Assembly (NCBI RefSeq): GCF_902167145.1
Contig: NC_050096.1
Coordinates: 264,328,622-264,392,621, forward strand
DNA length: 64,000 nucleotides
Reading direction: 5' to 3'
Source: Zea mays
Lineage: Eukaryota; Streptophyta; Magnoliopsida; Poales; Poaceae
Part shown: in pieces, positions 1-11,710 of the stretch
Position numbering within the stretch: position 1 is the first letter of the stretch
Layout of the letters: the number at the start of each line of letters is the position of its first letter
Translations under genes and position numbers: made by a program
Notes under the pieces: generated by a model
The model's input: only the letters and a program-made list of their open reading frames with translations
Told to the model about the DNA's origin: nothing
Database searches by the model: none

Positions 1-1
1 G

Positions 2-121
2 CACATAGCACAGCAGCAGTCGGCATATGCTACAGAGTTGGTGGTGGTGTTGTGTCGCCTCGTCGAGTCCGGAGCTAGGAAGGCACTCACATTCTCTCTC
101 CCTTCTCAGACTGACGCCTGA
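2..121 (+). CDS. Possible C-terminal end of an unidentified coding exon
   Basis: The frame starting at base 2 is open from the window edge to a TGA at 119-121 (about 39 codons) and has ordinary amino-acid composition ending in LPSQTDA. Upstream context is outside the window, so neither start nor family can be decided. A Helitron 3' terminus lies about 1.1 kb downstream in the same orientation, so this could be a captured gene fragment rather than the end of a resident gene. I do not recognise the protein; it may also be a chance open frame. Confidence 0.25.
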   Translation, partial: HIAQQQSAYATELVVVLCRLVESGARKALTFSLPSQTDA

Positions 122-1216
122 TGTGGGAGCCTCTCGGTTTGGAGCTACTCCGGTTGTGCTTCTGTCTTTGTTTGTGTGCTCTCTCCCTATATGTATCTAG
201 CGGTATACTGCCTATGTCGCCTCCAAATGCTCAGGTCTTCGTCGTGTCCTTCTCCAGCAACGAACATGTATGCTTGCCTCTTTCCTTCCCTTCCTGCTCC
301 ACGAAACCTTGAAAGTGGGGGAGGCGAGGGATGGGGGTCTTTGATTTGCTACCATTGGTACCGTTCAATGGCTCAACATCGCCTGTCTACATGGTCTTTC
401 CCTTACCATGGTGTCGACTCGGTATGCTTCTACCACTTCTATGTACCTATCACCCACCCTTCTGTCATTGCAAAAATTATTGTGTTGTTCCTCTATTGTT
501 TTGGGATTTAGTTTTTTGTTGTGCTAAGGACTGAACATAATTTGGATGTGTTAATACTTTATTTATTGTCTGCATGTGGTTTGTGTTCTTCTGATGATGG
601 CTTATGGATCCTGCAAAATATGTGTTAGGATTTAGAGATCCATGCGGGTACTACCACAGGGTGCTCGTCTCTTGTGTTCTTGGCTCTTGCATGCATTAGG
701 TCGTTTCTGAGACCACATTGGCGCAATGGACTCCATGGTGTTTGAGGTTGCTGAATTGGATGGAGCAGCAATGATTTTGTCACGCTAACAGTAAAAGGAA
801 AGGTTATTTGTTGGTTTTAAACGTTAGTAATTGCTACGAAGTACCATAATTTGTATGGAGCGTATCCAGTTTTTATTGATGTCTAACTTTAGCAATCACT
901 CCATATTTTGATCTATCTTTTTTTTGTAAGTTTGAGTTTATGTGACTTATTTTAGAAACTTGAGTTCACAAACTTCCTCTTATTTGGTCTCTGTATGGTG
1001 GAATTGTGTCATTCTATAATCTCTGTTCGGTTAGTCAATCGTTGTGAATTCTCTTATAATCGTTCCCTTCATTGGTCGTGTTGTACCAAGACATATTGGA
1101 TGGAGTAAACAACAACATTAGTTAGTCAAATAAAAAAATTATGCGGAGGTGAAGATAATTAATCAATAAAAGATCTTGAGATCTTTTTGGTTGATAGTTT
1201 ATATGGGTATTGTTGT
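122..1216. other. Non-coding AT-rich stretch upstream of a Helitron end
   Basis: No convincing coding region or paired repeat is seen here. The first 400 bases would fit a 3' untranslated region if the frame ending at 121 is real. Around 1165-1185 there is a short palindrome built on AGATCT. Confidence 0.4.
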
Positions 1217-1247
1217 GAGCCGTCACAACGTACGGGCAACCAACTAG
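1212..1247 (+). mobile_element. Helitron 3' terminus
   Basis: The sequence ends in CTAG at 1244-1247 followed by T at 1248, as expected for Helitron insertion between A and T. Just before it is a perfect hairpin, with stem GTTGTGA/TCACAAC around loop GCCG (1211-1228), followed by a short GC-containing linker. A hairpin some 10-15 nt before CTRR is the established Helitron 3' signature. No matching 5' TC terminus was recognised between 1 and 1211, so the element probably starts left of the window. Confidence 0.65.
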
Positions 1248-1248
1248 T

Positions 1249-2294
<1,046 letters not shown>

Positions 2295-2839
2295 TTAAAT
2301 GTACAGCATGCATGTTGTAAATTGACCATATATAAGAGTATGATAGTCTTTAGGAGTCCCTAAAAACCACATCTCATCTCTGCTCCTGTTCAACGTCTTC
2401 CATCAGCTAGCTGCTGGCCAGAGTTGCATATCCACTACAACAGACCATGTATGTAGTGCATGATGGATTCTCGTTGACGTATTCCAAGAACGTACGACGT
2501 CACTAGAAGCCATCCGAGTGGCAGTAGTGCCCCCTCTTTTCCTCACTGGCGCCGGGCACTACAAAAGCAATTCAACACCATGCTTCCCTGGACACAATCA
2601 CACAAGCTAGCTAGCAGGCATGTGGATTTCAGCGGCCTGCCCCCCTGAAGGCATCCTAGCTCATCTACAGGGCCGGACAGTACTAATATAATCTAAGAGC
2701 AATTAAGTGCTAAATACTGGTTTTAAGTGTCCCTATGAATGGCTCTCATTATTTCGATGCGTGTGTGACAGACTTCCTCAAAGTTTAAAACACACATAAG
2801 TACACTATAGATTAGTATGTACATATATGCACGCGCAAG

Positions 2840-3545
<706 letters not shown>

Positions 3546-3907
3546 GGCCCTGTTTGTTTCAGATTATAATCTGGCCAGATTATATAATCCAGCGCAAATA
3601 ATCTGGTGGGTAAACAAACATCTAGATTATAGGTCCAGATTATATAATCTAAAGCCCAGATTATTATAATCTCATAATCTCTTCAAGAGTAGCTTATTTC
3701 AGATTATTTTTGGTAAAAGACCCACTACCCATGGTTATGTGAATTGAAATTACGTTAATCTGCCATCCTCTTTTTCACCCGTCGGTATCTCAAAGTCCAT
3801 CCTACCCTACCGCCTCGCACAAGTATCCGACGCCGCCTGCCTGGGAGTCCACATCGCCGCCTCCTGGAAAACTCCCGCCGCCTCCAGGAGACCATCCGAC
3901 GCCGCCG

Positions 3908-4018
3908 CCGCTCCTGGGAGTGCACGCACACCGCCGCCTGGGAGTGCACGCACACCGCCGCCGCTCCTGCGTTAATCTGCCATCCTCCTGGGAGTGCACG
4001 CACACCGCCGCCGCTCCC
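3908..4018 (+). repeat. Three-copy 24-bp GC-rich repeat in the transposon leader
   Basis: The unit TGGGAGTGCACGCACACCGC (first 20 bases) begins at 3915, 3939 and 3989. A second short segment, GTTAATCTGCCATCCTC, occurs at about 3753 and again at about 3970. The repeats lie between the left terminal repeat and ORF1, in what is probably the promoter or 5' untranslated region of the transposon. Confidence 0.8.
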
Positions 4019-4307
4019 CAGCGCCATCCCAGGTGTTCGCTCCCTAGCCCCAACGCAGGTGATAATTCCCCAGCCCCAACGCAGGAGAGCATCTGACGCG
4101 CTGACTGGTTGTCGTTCGGAGTTTCTTATTATCTAGAAATCATCATTCATGGCTTTTGTGCCTTGCTGGTAGGTGACGACGGGGCTTGTTGAGTGTTCTT
4201 CAAACCTGAACGTGTGGCTGCATATAGATTCAATTGAATACAGACCGGCCCAAGTTGCAGTTCTACATCCTGCCGCCCTCCGCATTGTCCAGCGTACCGG
4301 CTCCTCC

Positions 4308-6041
4308 ATGGACAACCTCGACGCCGAGGAAAATTTGGCGGCGGCCTTAAAGTATAGGAGCACCTTGCGGCGAGGCTTGGATTTCAATGCGTTCCTGGAA
4401 GACGAAGAAAGTGCGGCAACTTCCCCGACACCGACGCCGGCTACGGATGGCGAGCTCGCAGGCACGGGAGGGCTCGGCACTACCACTGGCGTGCGGCGAG
4501 GGGGACACGACGTCGCAAGCGTTGGCAGGGGCCGCGGCCAGAACTACCCGAGGTCGTCGATCGACGTTGTCGAGGACGAGCGCAGGGCTGGGCGAGGACT
4601 CGCCACCGCTAGCGTTGGCATGGTGAGCGCTGGGCGCGGCCTCACCACCGCGAACCTCGGAATGGCGAGGGCTGGGCGTGGTGTCGCCACACAGGACGAA
4701 GCTATGGATCGTGTCACAGGTGTGCTGTAGATGTTCACAAGTTGTGTCATGTGTTACGTTTACCTGTTCCTGTTAACCCCACTTGTTTGTTCCAATATTG
4801 ACAAGATATTATTTTGTAGATGTTATTTCCGGACGTGGAAAGCGGCCAGCACAAGGTTCGCAAGGGTCTGCTCGTTCTGTTCGTGGCCGCGGACGTGGGA
4901 GCGCATACAAGCCTCCACGATCTAATATAATTCATGATAACGATTCGCAACCCATCGAAGAGGAACAGCATGCTGAACCACTAATTGGAAACAATGTAAA
5001 TTCCTTTCCTTTTTTCCTATTGTTCTAAACTTTGAGGAACAGCATGCTGTACATGTTTTAAATTTCTAAACTTTACTTGCATACATGTTTTAAATTTTGA
5101 GTAGAATGAAGTTTATGACAAAGCAGCTTGGACTTTTGAGAACACTAGAGTATTTTGTGAAATCTGTATCCAAGAAATCAATGCTGGTAATAGGCCGAAC
5201 GGCATCATGACTATCCGTGGTTACAACAACATAGCTGAAAAGTACAAGATAGCAACAGGGTTGCACCATTCAAGGCTTCAATTGAAGAATAAATTGGACT
5301 TACTGAAAGGTTTATATGGTTTTTGGTTGCAATTAAATGCAAATACTGGATTAGGATGGAATTCTGCATTAAAAACTGTGGATGCACCTGAGGACTATTG
5401 GAATCGTGTTACTAAGGTATCACTTATTTAATTTTGTACAATTACTTCATTTTATACAGTTATTGTAATGACATTGGATTAACCATTATTGTACGTGTGT
5501 GCAGGGCAACTCTCACTGGAAAAAACTGAAAAAAGGTCCTCCTGATCATGAAGAGCTGTTACAACAATTGTTTGGAGGCGTTGTTGTGGATGGCTCTGGT
5601 GCATGTGCTCCTGGTGAAGAGTTGGGTGCTGATGATGTGCCTGCAAACTATACTCCAGAACATGCTAACACATATATGTCTCCCCCCAGTACATCTGTGA
5701 GCAAGAGGCCCTCTCAACATCCAAATGCTAGTACTGCAACTAGTCCAAGGAAGCGCACTAAAAATCCAATGGTTAAAGTTATGCAGGGCATTCATGAGAC
5801 CTTAAAGAATAATTGTAAAATTTCTGAGATGGTCATGCTTGGTCAGCATTTGGATGAACAGATCAAGGAAGTTCAACAAATAGCAGTTCGATGTGGGGCA
5901 AGAGAAGGGTCAGTGGAACATTTCATGGCAACTGAATTGTTTAAGAAAGCTGAGAACAGGGCAACATTCAAAGCATTTGAGACAGATGAAGGAAGGCTAT
6001 TATGGTTGAAGCGGCATTGTGCTAATGCAGGCTACATTTAG
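4308..6041 (+). CDS. PIF/Harbinger ORF1, Myb/SANT-like DNA-binding protein
   Basis: This is the accessory protein that, in PIF/Pong-type elements, binds DNA and helps the transposase. The predicted exons are 4308-4719, 4820-4995, 5105-5416 and 5505-6041, each bounded by GT and AG and keeping frame, giving about 478 residues. The N-terminal half is Gly/Arg-rich with imperfect repeats of GRG(L/V)(A/T)T. The third exon carries the Myb/SANT-like fold (Myb_DNA-bind_3 type) with the conserved W at the AAWTFENTRVF motif and the later LLKGLYGFW helix. The fourth exon has a basic stretch, SPRKRTKNP, likely a nuclear signal. The start is uncertain: an in-frame ATG at 4173 would add 45 residues. I chose 4308 because the coding-like composition begins there. 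Confidence 0.75.
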
Positions 6042-6206
6042 TAGATATTTTATGAGATATTGTTTTGAGTTTTTAATTACAATACTTGTTATGTTATGCG
6101 TACTGAACATGAACATTGTTACTTATCGTCATCAACTATGTTATGAGACCTTGTTATTTTATTGTGAACTAAACCATATTGTGTTATTGTATTATGTTAT
6201 GTGTAG

Positions 6207-7500
6207 ATGGACAGTGGTTCAAGTGATGATGATGAGGTGGTCATGTCAATGGTTGTTGCACTTGATCGAGTTAAGACTTTGAGAAATTTTGAACCAGTTA
6301 TTTTTGGACTTGGTATGTTCTACACCGAAACTTACTTGAACAAATCTGTGAGATCAGAACCTTTGACGACTGGATATGATTGGGTGATGAGAACAACTAG
6401 TGATCCTATACAATGTTATGACATGTTTAGGATGAGCAGACAGTTGTTTGAAAGTTTGCATGATTTGTTAGTATCGTCATATGGGTTGACATCAAGTAAA
6501 AAAATGACATCTATTGAAGCTTTGGCAATGTTTCTATGGACTGTTGGTGCTCCTCAATCTTTTGTTCAAGTGAAGAATCGGTTTGGAAGGTCCAAAGAAA
6601 CCATTAGTAGAAAAATAAGTGAAGTGTTGGAATGTGTATATCGTATGTCTAAGGATCTTGTGAAGCCTAGTGATCCTGATTTCCTGACACCTCATCCAAA
6701 GTTGCTAAGCGATCGGTTTGCACCACATTTTAACAATTGTATAGGTGCAATAGATGGTACCCACATTCCAGTAGTTGTACCATCATCAAAAGTTGTCCAA
6801 CACGTGGGTCGACACGGTTATCCGACTCAAAATGTGTTAGCTATTTGTGATTTCGACATGAGATTCACTTTCGTTGTTGCGGGATGGCCCGGATCGGTGC
6901 ATGATATGAGAGTATTTAATGATGCTTTGCACAAGTATGACACCATCTTTCCTCATCCTCCACCAGGTATGATTATTTGTACACATGTTTTATTTTGAAT
7001 TAAAAACTATGTTTTTTAAATTTTATGTTGGAAATAAAATTGTAGGAAAATTTTACCTCGTTGACTCTGGATATCCAAACCAGAAGGGTTATCTAGCTCC
7101 ATACAAAGGTGTGAAATACCATTTGCCAGAGTTTAGAGCGGGACCACGGGCAAGTGGGAGAAAAGAGGTATTCAACCAATTACACTCCTCTCTTCGTAAT
7201 CATATCGAGCGTTCCTTCGGTGTTTTGAAGATGAAATGGAGAATTTTACTGGATTTACCAAGCTATCCAATGCTGAAGCAGTCAAAAATAATACATGCAT
7301 GTATGGCTCTACATAATTTCATTCGAGACAGCAAACTGACCGACGAAGAGTTTGATCGGTGCGATCGAGATGAGAACTATATGCCAATTCCTCCAACACA
7401 ACAAGATAGTACAAGTCAATTGGGAGATGATGAGGGAGAGGTCGACATGAATAATATTCGAGATCAAATTGCAAATGCATTGTTTGCTAGGAGAATGTAA
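6207..7500 (+). CDS. PIF/Harbinger DDE transposase (DDE_Tnp_4/HARBI1 type)
   Basis: This transposase cuts and rejoins the element ends in the nucleus. The predicted exons are 6207-6966 and 7046-7500 with a 79-bp GT-AG intron, giving 404 residues. It has a helix-turn-helix-like N-terminal region (about 90-150, including SIEALAMFLW and SKETISRKI), then the catalytic core. The first Asp is in GAIDGTH (D183), the second in GSVHDMRVF (D233), and the Glu is in NHIERSFGVLK (E308), which is the expected DDE arrangement. The splice restores the reading frame through a Gly codon. The ATG follows directly after a TGTGTAG acceptor-like site, so a leader intron from the ORF1 side is possible. No disabling mutation is seen, and the length is typical of plant PIF transposases. 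Confidence 0.9.
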
Positions 7501-7809
7501 TTTTATTTATAGATACTTTCTTGTGCATAAATAAGATGTACGAAAATGGCATCTATTTTTCGTATCTTCAAAATATTTGTATGAATCGATAGAATGACAT
7601 ATACCGGCAAAAAAGAAATCAAATAAAAAACAAGGGCATTGTTGACTTTGTGTGTTAATAACAATAATCTGCATTTGTATAATCCAGACTACCAAACAGC
7701 TATATATAGATTATAATCTAGACAGATTATAATCTGGATTATATGATCTAGATTATAATCTAGATTATATAATCTATAATCTGAAACAAACAGGCCCTAT
7801 TTATATAAC

Positions 7810-7881
7810 CTCCGTTCTTAAATATTTGTTGCCCACTAATTCATTTTTAAATTAAAACATGACAAATAAAAAAGAATGGAG
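7810..7881. mobile_element. Short Stowaway-like MITE, copy 1
   Basis: The ends CTCCGTTCTT and (reverse-complemented) CTCCATTCTT are inverted repeats separated by about 50 bases. A closely similar sequence with the same internal CATTTTTAA and GACAAATAAAAAA segments occurs at 13514-13587, so it is a repeated family and not a chance palindrome. The CTCC-type terminus and small size suggest the Stowaway group. Confidence 0.6.
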
Positions 7882-8000
7882 AGTAGAATTCTAACATTTT
7901 CTGTATGAATGTGCTTATTATCTTTCGATTTTGCAATCGGACTTAGCAGTGTGCTTTGACACATGCTACTCCAACTTTTTATGGGGATAGAAGAGATTAG

Positions 8001-8331
8001 GTCCCCGCTTGATTTGAGTGACTAAAGATTAATCACTCTATTTTAGTCCTATTTAGTCCCTAAATTATCAAACGATGGGACTAAACTATTTTAGTCTCTA
8101 GCCTCTCAAGAGGTGACTAAAAGAGACTAAACCATATAAATTCCACTTTTTGTTCCTCCTTTATTTCAGTTGCACTGATGGTGGGAGAATGCTTAGGGGT
8201 ATTTTGTTCCTCTTATAATTCATTTAATACGTTTTAAATATTTTTAGTTCGTAGAACTAAACAGGATATAGACTAAACTTTAATCTCTAAACTAAACTTT
8301 AGTCCTTGAACTAAATGAACCAAACAGGCCC
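8001..8331. mobile_element. Degenerate MITE, probably Tourist-like
   Basis: The region is flanked by TAG at 7998-8000 and 8332-8334. It ends in CCAAACAGGCCC and begins GTCCCCGCTTGA, a weak inverted repeat. Both halves are rich in GACTAAA and TTTAGTC motifs that pair with one another. Coding potential is absent. The family assignment is tentative because the terminal match is only about seven of twelve bases. Confidence 0.5.
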
Positions 8332-8507
8332 TAGGTTTGTTGAATCTCCATGGTTCAATTTTTATGCTACTCCAATATTTCTCTCTTTAATACAAGTTAT
8401 TGATTGAAATCAGTGCCAATATAAACCTCAAGCTTATTTCTTTTTTTTATATAACCAGTGAAGCAATTTCTACAATTTTCTCTTTTTATCCACTAACATG
8501 GGAATCC

Positions 8508-8729
8508 GAGGCCTTGGAGGCAAACTTGTGTATATGTAGCATACATATATGCTTTATTTGTTTGCTACATATGTTCATGTACATACGGACACGATCATAT
8601 CCTTCACTGTTGCGTTCTGAGGTTCTTGGATCCAAACTTTTGTATATATATCATATGGATATGCATGTTATATTTGGTTGTTAAATATCTCGTGTGCATG
8701 AAGGCATAATTAATCCTTCACTTTCCTCC
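8508..8729. repeat. Diverged tandem duplication, period about 111 bp
   Basis: Two copies begin at about 8508 and 8619. Each runs from a GAGG..TTGGA segment through a run of ATAT/ATGC sequence to ATCCTTCACT. They are clearly related but carry many differences. The surrounding 8332-9285 has no recognisable gene. Confidence 0.6.
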
Positions 8730-9285
8730 ATAGTTCAGCCATATCTTAAAGGAACTATATAAATTCTGGAAAAAAAACCATGAACACCAAAACTCAATGG
8801 TGTATATGTGGCTAAGGGGAGAAAAGGTTAGCACGGATGACAGACTTAAGGTTGTCTTCAGCAGCTATCCTATCACATCTTTTGTTTTAAACTTCAATTT
8901 GTAAACAGTATAATCTAAAGTACATATATCCCCTATTTTACGCGATCTGTTACAAACAACCTAAGTAAATGTGCGCCCCCATAGAGAGGGGCTGACCGAT
9001 CTGTGTATATGGGATGTACCAAGGAATTAATGTAATTTCACTTTCTCACAACGAAACCAAGAACACAAGAGTTGGACCAATTTACTTTTTTAACCAAATT
9101 CTACTATACCAATTAGAAACTAGGTTTTGTCTCCTAATCTTATCATGCAATATAAGTTGATGTTGAACCTTGCAATTGTGTTTAATCGCTTTGCATGTTA
9201 TCCTGACAATATGAAACATAGATATAGATGGATTATAATTATTAGTACTGACAATTTGATTTTTGAATTGGCTATGTACTTCGCG
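8730..9285. other. Intergenic sequence 3' of the bHLH gene
   Basis: AT-rich, with no gene or element recognised. It is the downstream flank of the minus-strand bHLH gene. Confidence 0.4.
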
Positions 9286-9369
9286 CAGACAAGATTAAGA
9301 AATGCAGCATAGCACAATAATGAACAGCAGACAAGATTAAGAAATGCAGCATAGCACAATAATGAACAG
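9286..9369. repeat. Perfect 42-bp tandem duplication in the bHLH 3' region
   Basis: The unit, beginning CAGACAAGATTAAGAAATGC, starts at 9286 and again at 9328 and the two copies are identical. It lies 15-98 bases beyond the stop codon of the minus-strand bHLH gene, so it probably falls in its 3' untranslated region. The identity of the copies points to a recent duplication. Confidence 0.95.
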
Positions 9370-9383
9370 CATGGTCAGTCAAA

Positions 9384-10467
9384 TTAAAAGGCCGGGCAAG
9401 GAAAACTAGCCTTTGCCGTGATGGTTATGATCCGAGTGCAAGCCGTGAACGGCATAACATTGGCGTGGATGTTACTGAGGTGGAGATCTTCAAGCTCGGC
9501 GAGCACGTGGACGACCACCCCCTTCCTGTTCTCGCAGTGCACCCTCACCGCCACGGTCTTCTCCAACTCCGAGAACTGGACCTCGATCTCCGGCAGCCGT
9601 TTCCCCTCTGTTGGTGTGCCTGCCGGCGGCGACGCCGGCAGCGAGGAGCCACCGTCGTCATCCCGCGCAGCCGCGGCATGGAGGCATGGCTTCTTGACGA
9701 GCACCAGGGTCTCGATGCTCCCGCCGCCGGCCTCCTTCCGCTGCTCCAGATCCTTCAGCTTCTCTTGGAGCTCCTTCAGGTACCTTGTCGCGTCCAGAAG
9801 GATGGTCGCCTTGTCCATCTGATCATCACAAATTAACCGTTATACGTTGCATCATGCATGTAATTGTAACAATCATCAGTATCGATCCAGGATTATATGT
9901 ATTATTGGTGTCGAACAGGTGCAGGGAATCTGATCCGGATCAAACCTTCTTGAGGCCTGGGATAACAGTGGAGAGCTCGATGAAGCGCTGGTTGATCTTC
10001 TCTCGCCGTTTCCGCTCTGCGATGATGTGGTCCTTCGCGTACGCCGCCGCCATGGAGCCCAAGCTCTTTAGGCCGGCTCTCCTCGTCGGCGGAAGCCTGT
10101 ACACCAGACCCGGCGGCGGCCGACCGCGTGTGGCCATGGCAGGCGGGGCCTCCATCATGCCGTGGCTGCCTGGCAGCGCGGAGGCTGCAGTGGCACCGCC
10201 GAAGCCCCAGCCCGCGGGCACGTTGTAGTTCGCGGTGGTGTTGTCGCCGGAGTTCCAGCTGTTTGGCGCATGGCGGACGACGTCGGCGTCCGCGATCAAC
10301 TCCTGGACCATTTCGGCTGCATGCGAGGCCTCGCGGAGCGCTTTGAGCGAGGGGAAAGTAGCCTCGCTGAAGCCGCCGTGGACGGCGGCGGCGCTGGCAG
10401 GCGCAGGGTTGTTCTCGTGCTGCAGCGTGTCCATCGCCCACTGCATGAATAAGCTCGAGTCCTCCAT
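9384..10467 (-). CDS. bHLH transcription factor, plant bHLH18/25-NAI1-like group
   Basis: This is a nuclear DNA-binding regulator expected to dimerise and bind E-box/G-box sites. The coding exons on the minus strand are 10467-9946 and 9818-9384, with a 127-bp GT-AG intron between Lys174 and Met175, giving 318 residues. The basic region has the H-E-R signature of E-box binders (H147, E151, R155 in DHIIAERKRREK). It is followed by helix 1, loop, and helix 2 (MDKATILLDATRYLKEL), placing the intron at the loop/helix-2 boundary as in this subgroup. The C-terminal portion (about 235-300, including VAVRVHCENRKGVV) resembles the ACT-like dimerisation domain of the subgroup. The start at MEDSSLFMQW is the usual one for grass homologues as I remember them. 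An upstream exon (11027-10984) could extend it in frame. Confidence 0.88.
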
Positions 10468-10602
10468 GTCTCTGCAGTTCTGCACACGTCTGTGTGTACT
10501 GTGAGTGTGTAGCTGCAGCAAATTATGATAGCCTTATTTTCAGTAACTCGAAGTGCAGACATTAATAAAGCACAAGCAGACCATTAATCCGAAGCAAATT
10601 AA

Positions 10603-10882
10603 GGGCATGTACAGTGGGTGTTTTAAGTTGTGTCTTACAGTGTGTCTAGGGGGGTGAATGTAAAAAAACTCAAGACACGTATCTTGACGAAGACACAGTG
10701 TCTTAGCTCTATGTTCGAGACAATAGACTATCTGATTGGTCACTTTAATTTATTGAATACTCTGATTGGTACAATGAATATCGTAAGACACATGTTTTAG
10801 ACATGACCACTGTATTATGTTGTGTTTTAGTTGTATCTTGTACTTGGAGTACCGTGCAGCAGTATCTGGGTTGTACATGCCC
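10603..10882. mobile_element. Tourist-like MITE, 280 bp, in the bHLH upstream region
   Basis: The termini GGGCATGTACA and TGTACATGCCC are perfect inverted repeats, and the element is flanked by TAA at 10600-10602 and 10883-10885. The interior has no coding capacity and contains scattered GTGTCTTA/TAAGACAC segments that can fold back. Size and TAA target duplication fit Tourist/PIF-type MITEs. It lies between the bHLH start codon and the putative TATA box, probably within a leader intron. Confidence 0.85.
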
Positions 10883-10983
10883 TAAAGAAGAGAGAAGAAG
10901 TGCGCATCATGAAAGGCAGCCTACACCTACTAGTGTACTATAGCACGTCCTAATATTAATTGATAATATATAACCTCAGTTAC

Positions 10984-11027
10984 CTTTGCAAATGGCTTGG
11001 AAGATATTGGCTTAATAATGATGCCAT
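10984..11027 (-). other. Possible upstream first exon of the bHLH gene
   Basis: On the minus strand an ATG at 11027 opens a 44-base frame ending at a good donor, AAAG|GTAACT (10984/10983). Splicing to the acceptor GCAG at 10475-10472 would join it in frame, adding about 16 residues (starting MASLLSQYLP) before MEDSS. A TATA-like box lies just upstream. It may instead be an untranslated leader exon whose ATG is ignored or acts as a short upstream frame. The intron would contain the MITE at 10603-10882. Confidence 0.45.
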
Positions 11028-11047
11028 GGGATCCGAGGAAGTTCCCC

Positions 11048-11055
11048 TTTTTATA
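11048..11055 (-). promoter_or_regulatory. TATA-like box for the bHLH gene
   Basis: The minus strand reads GCTATAAAAAGGGG here, about 20-30 bases before the putative first exon. It is the best TATA match upstream of the gene. The start site itself cannot be seen. Confidence 0.45.
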
Positions 11056-11059
11056 GCTT

Positions 11060-11705
11060 CTTCCACCAGAATTAGCTCGCTACAGTACTACACTGTGTAT
11101 GCTCAGTAGTGGTCTTTCTCTCACATCCAAAAGCCAAGGAAGAGAGTAATAAGTTATAATTCCTGGGATTCTAAATATGCGGCCTGTATCTAGTGAAAAC
11201 GATATTCCACGCCTCCATGGAAAGTGATGCACAAAAGACAATTAATAATAATGTTCATTTCACGTCATATCAAAAAACCTTATTTAAATGGCACAACACT
11301 AGCTTAAAAAAAATTAATTTCGTGTTACCAGTAATGAACATGTCAAATAGCACGTTTAGACACCTTCTCAAAGAGTTTGACAAACACACACGCATAATAA
11401 TACACGTTCTCATGAGTGGCCGCACGTGATCCTTATGCCCGCCGTGCAACTCAGCACTAGATCATGTGAAGCAAGTGAACAACAAAGATCAAATCAGAAG
11501 TAGAAACAAGATCACAAGATAAATGTGGACGAAATTCCAAACTAGCTAGAGCTTGTCGTTTACGACAACCGATATGTGGGATATTGGGATCTGGTGCTGT
11601 CGTTTCCAAACTAGTGCTTTTACTAAATGTTAGTGTGAAAGGCCAATGAAAAACACGAATTTTACATGTATATACTAACTCGGTTGGGAAGGGCAAGAGC
11701 ATTGC
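11060..11705. other. Intergenic sequence upstream of the bHLH gene
   Basis: No gene is recognised. This is the likely promoter-distal region of the minus-strand bHLH gene, ending at the target duplication of the solo LTR. Confidence 0.4.
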
Positions 11706-11710
11706 ATGTG

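Larger units (their letters stand above)
3546..7797 (+). mobile_element. Complete PIF/Harbinger DNA transposon, 4252 bp
   Basis: The termini are inverted repeats: the left end reads GGCCCTGTTTGTTTCAGATT and the right end, reverse-complemented, reads GGGCCTGTTTGTTTCAGATT, a single mismatch. The element is flanked by identical 3-bp sequences TAT at 3543-3545 and 7798-7800, consistent with the 3-bp target duplication of the superfamily (which prefers TWA). Inside are the two genes expected of an autonomous element, a Myb/SANT-like ORF1 and a DDE transposase, both on the plus strand. Both can be read without frameshift or internal stop once predicted GT-AG introns are removed. Terminal regions are dense in AGATTAT/ATAATCT palindromes. 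It may be autonomous; activity is not shown by sequence alone. Confidence 0.92.

Noticed and set aside
9418..9836. Plus-strand open frames opposite the bHLH exon
   Set aside because: Shadows of the GC-rich antisense coding sequence, with no domain motifs.
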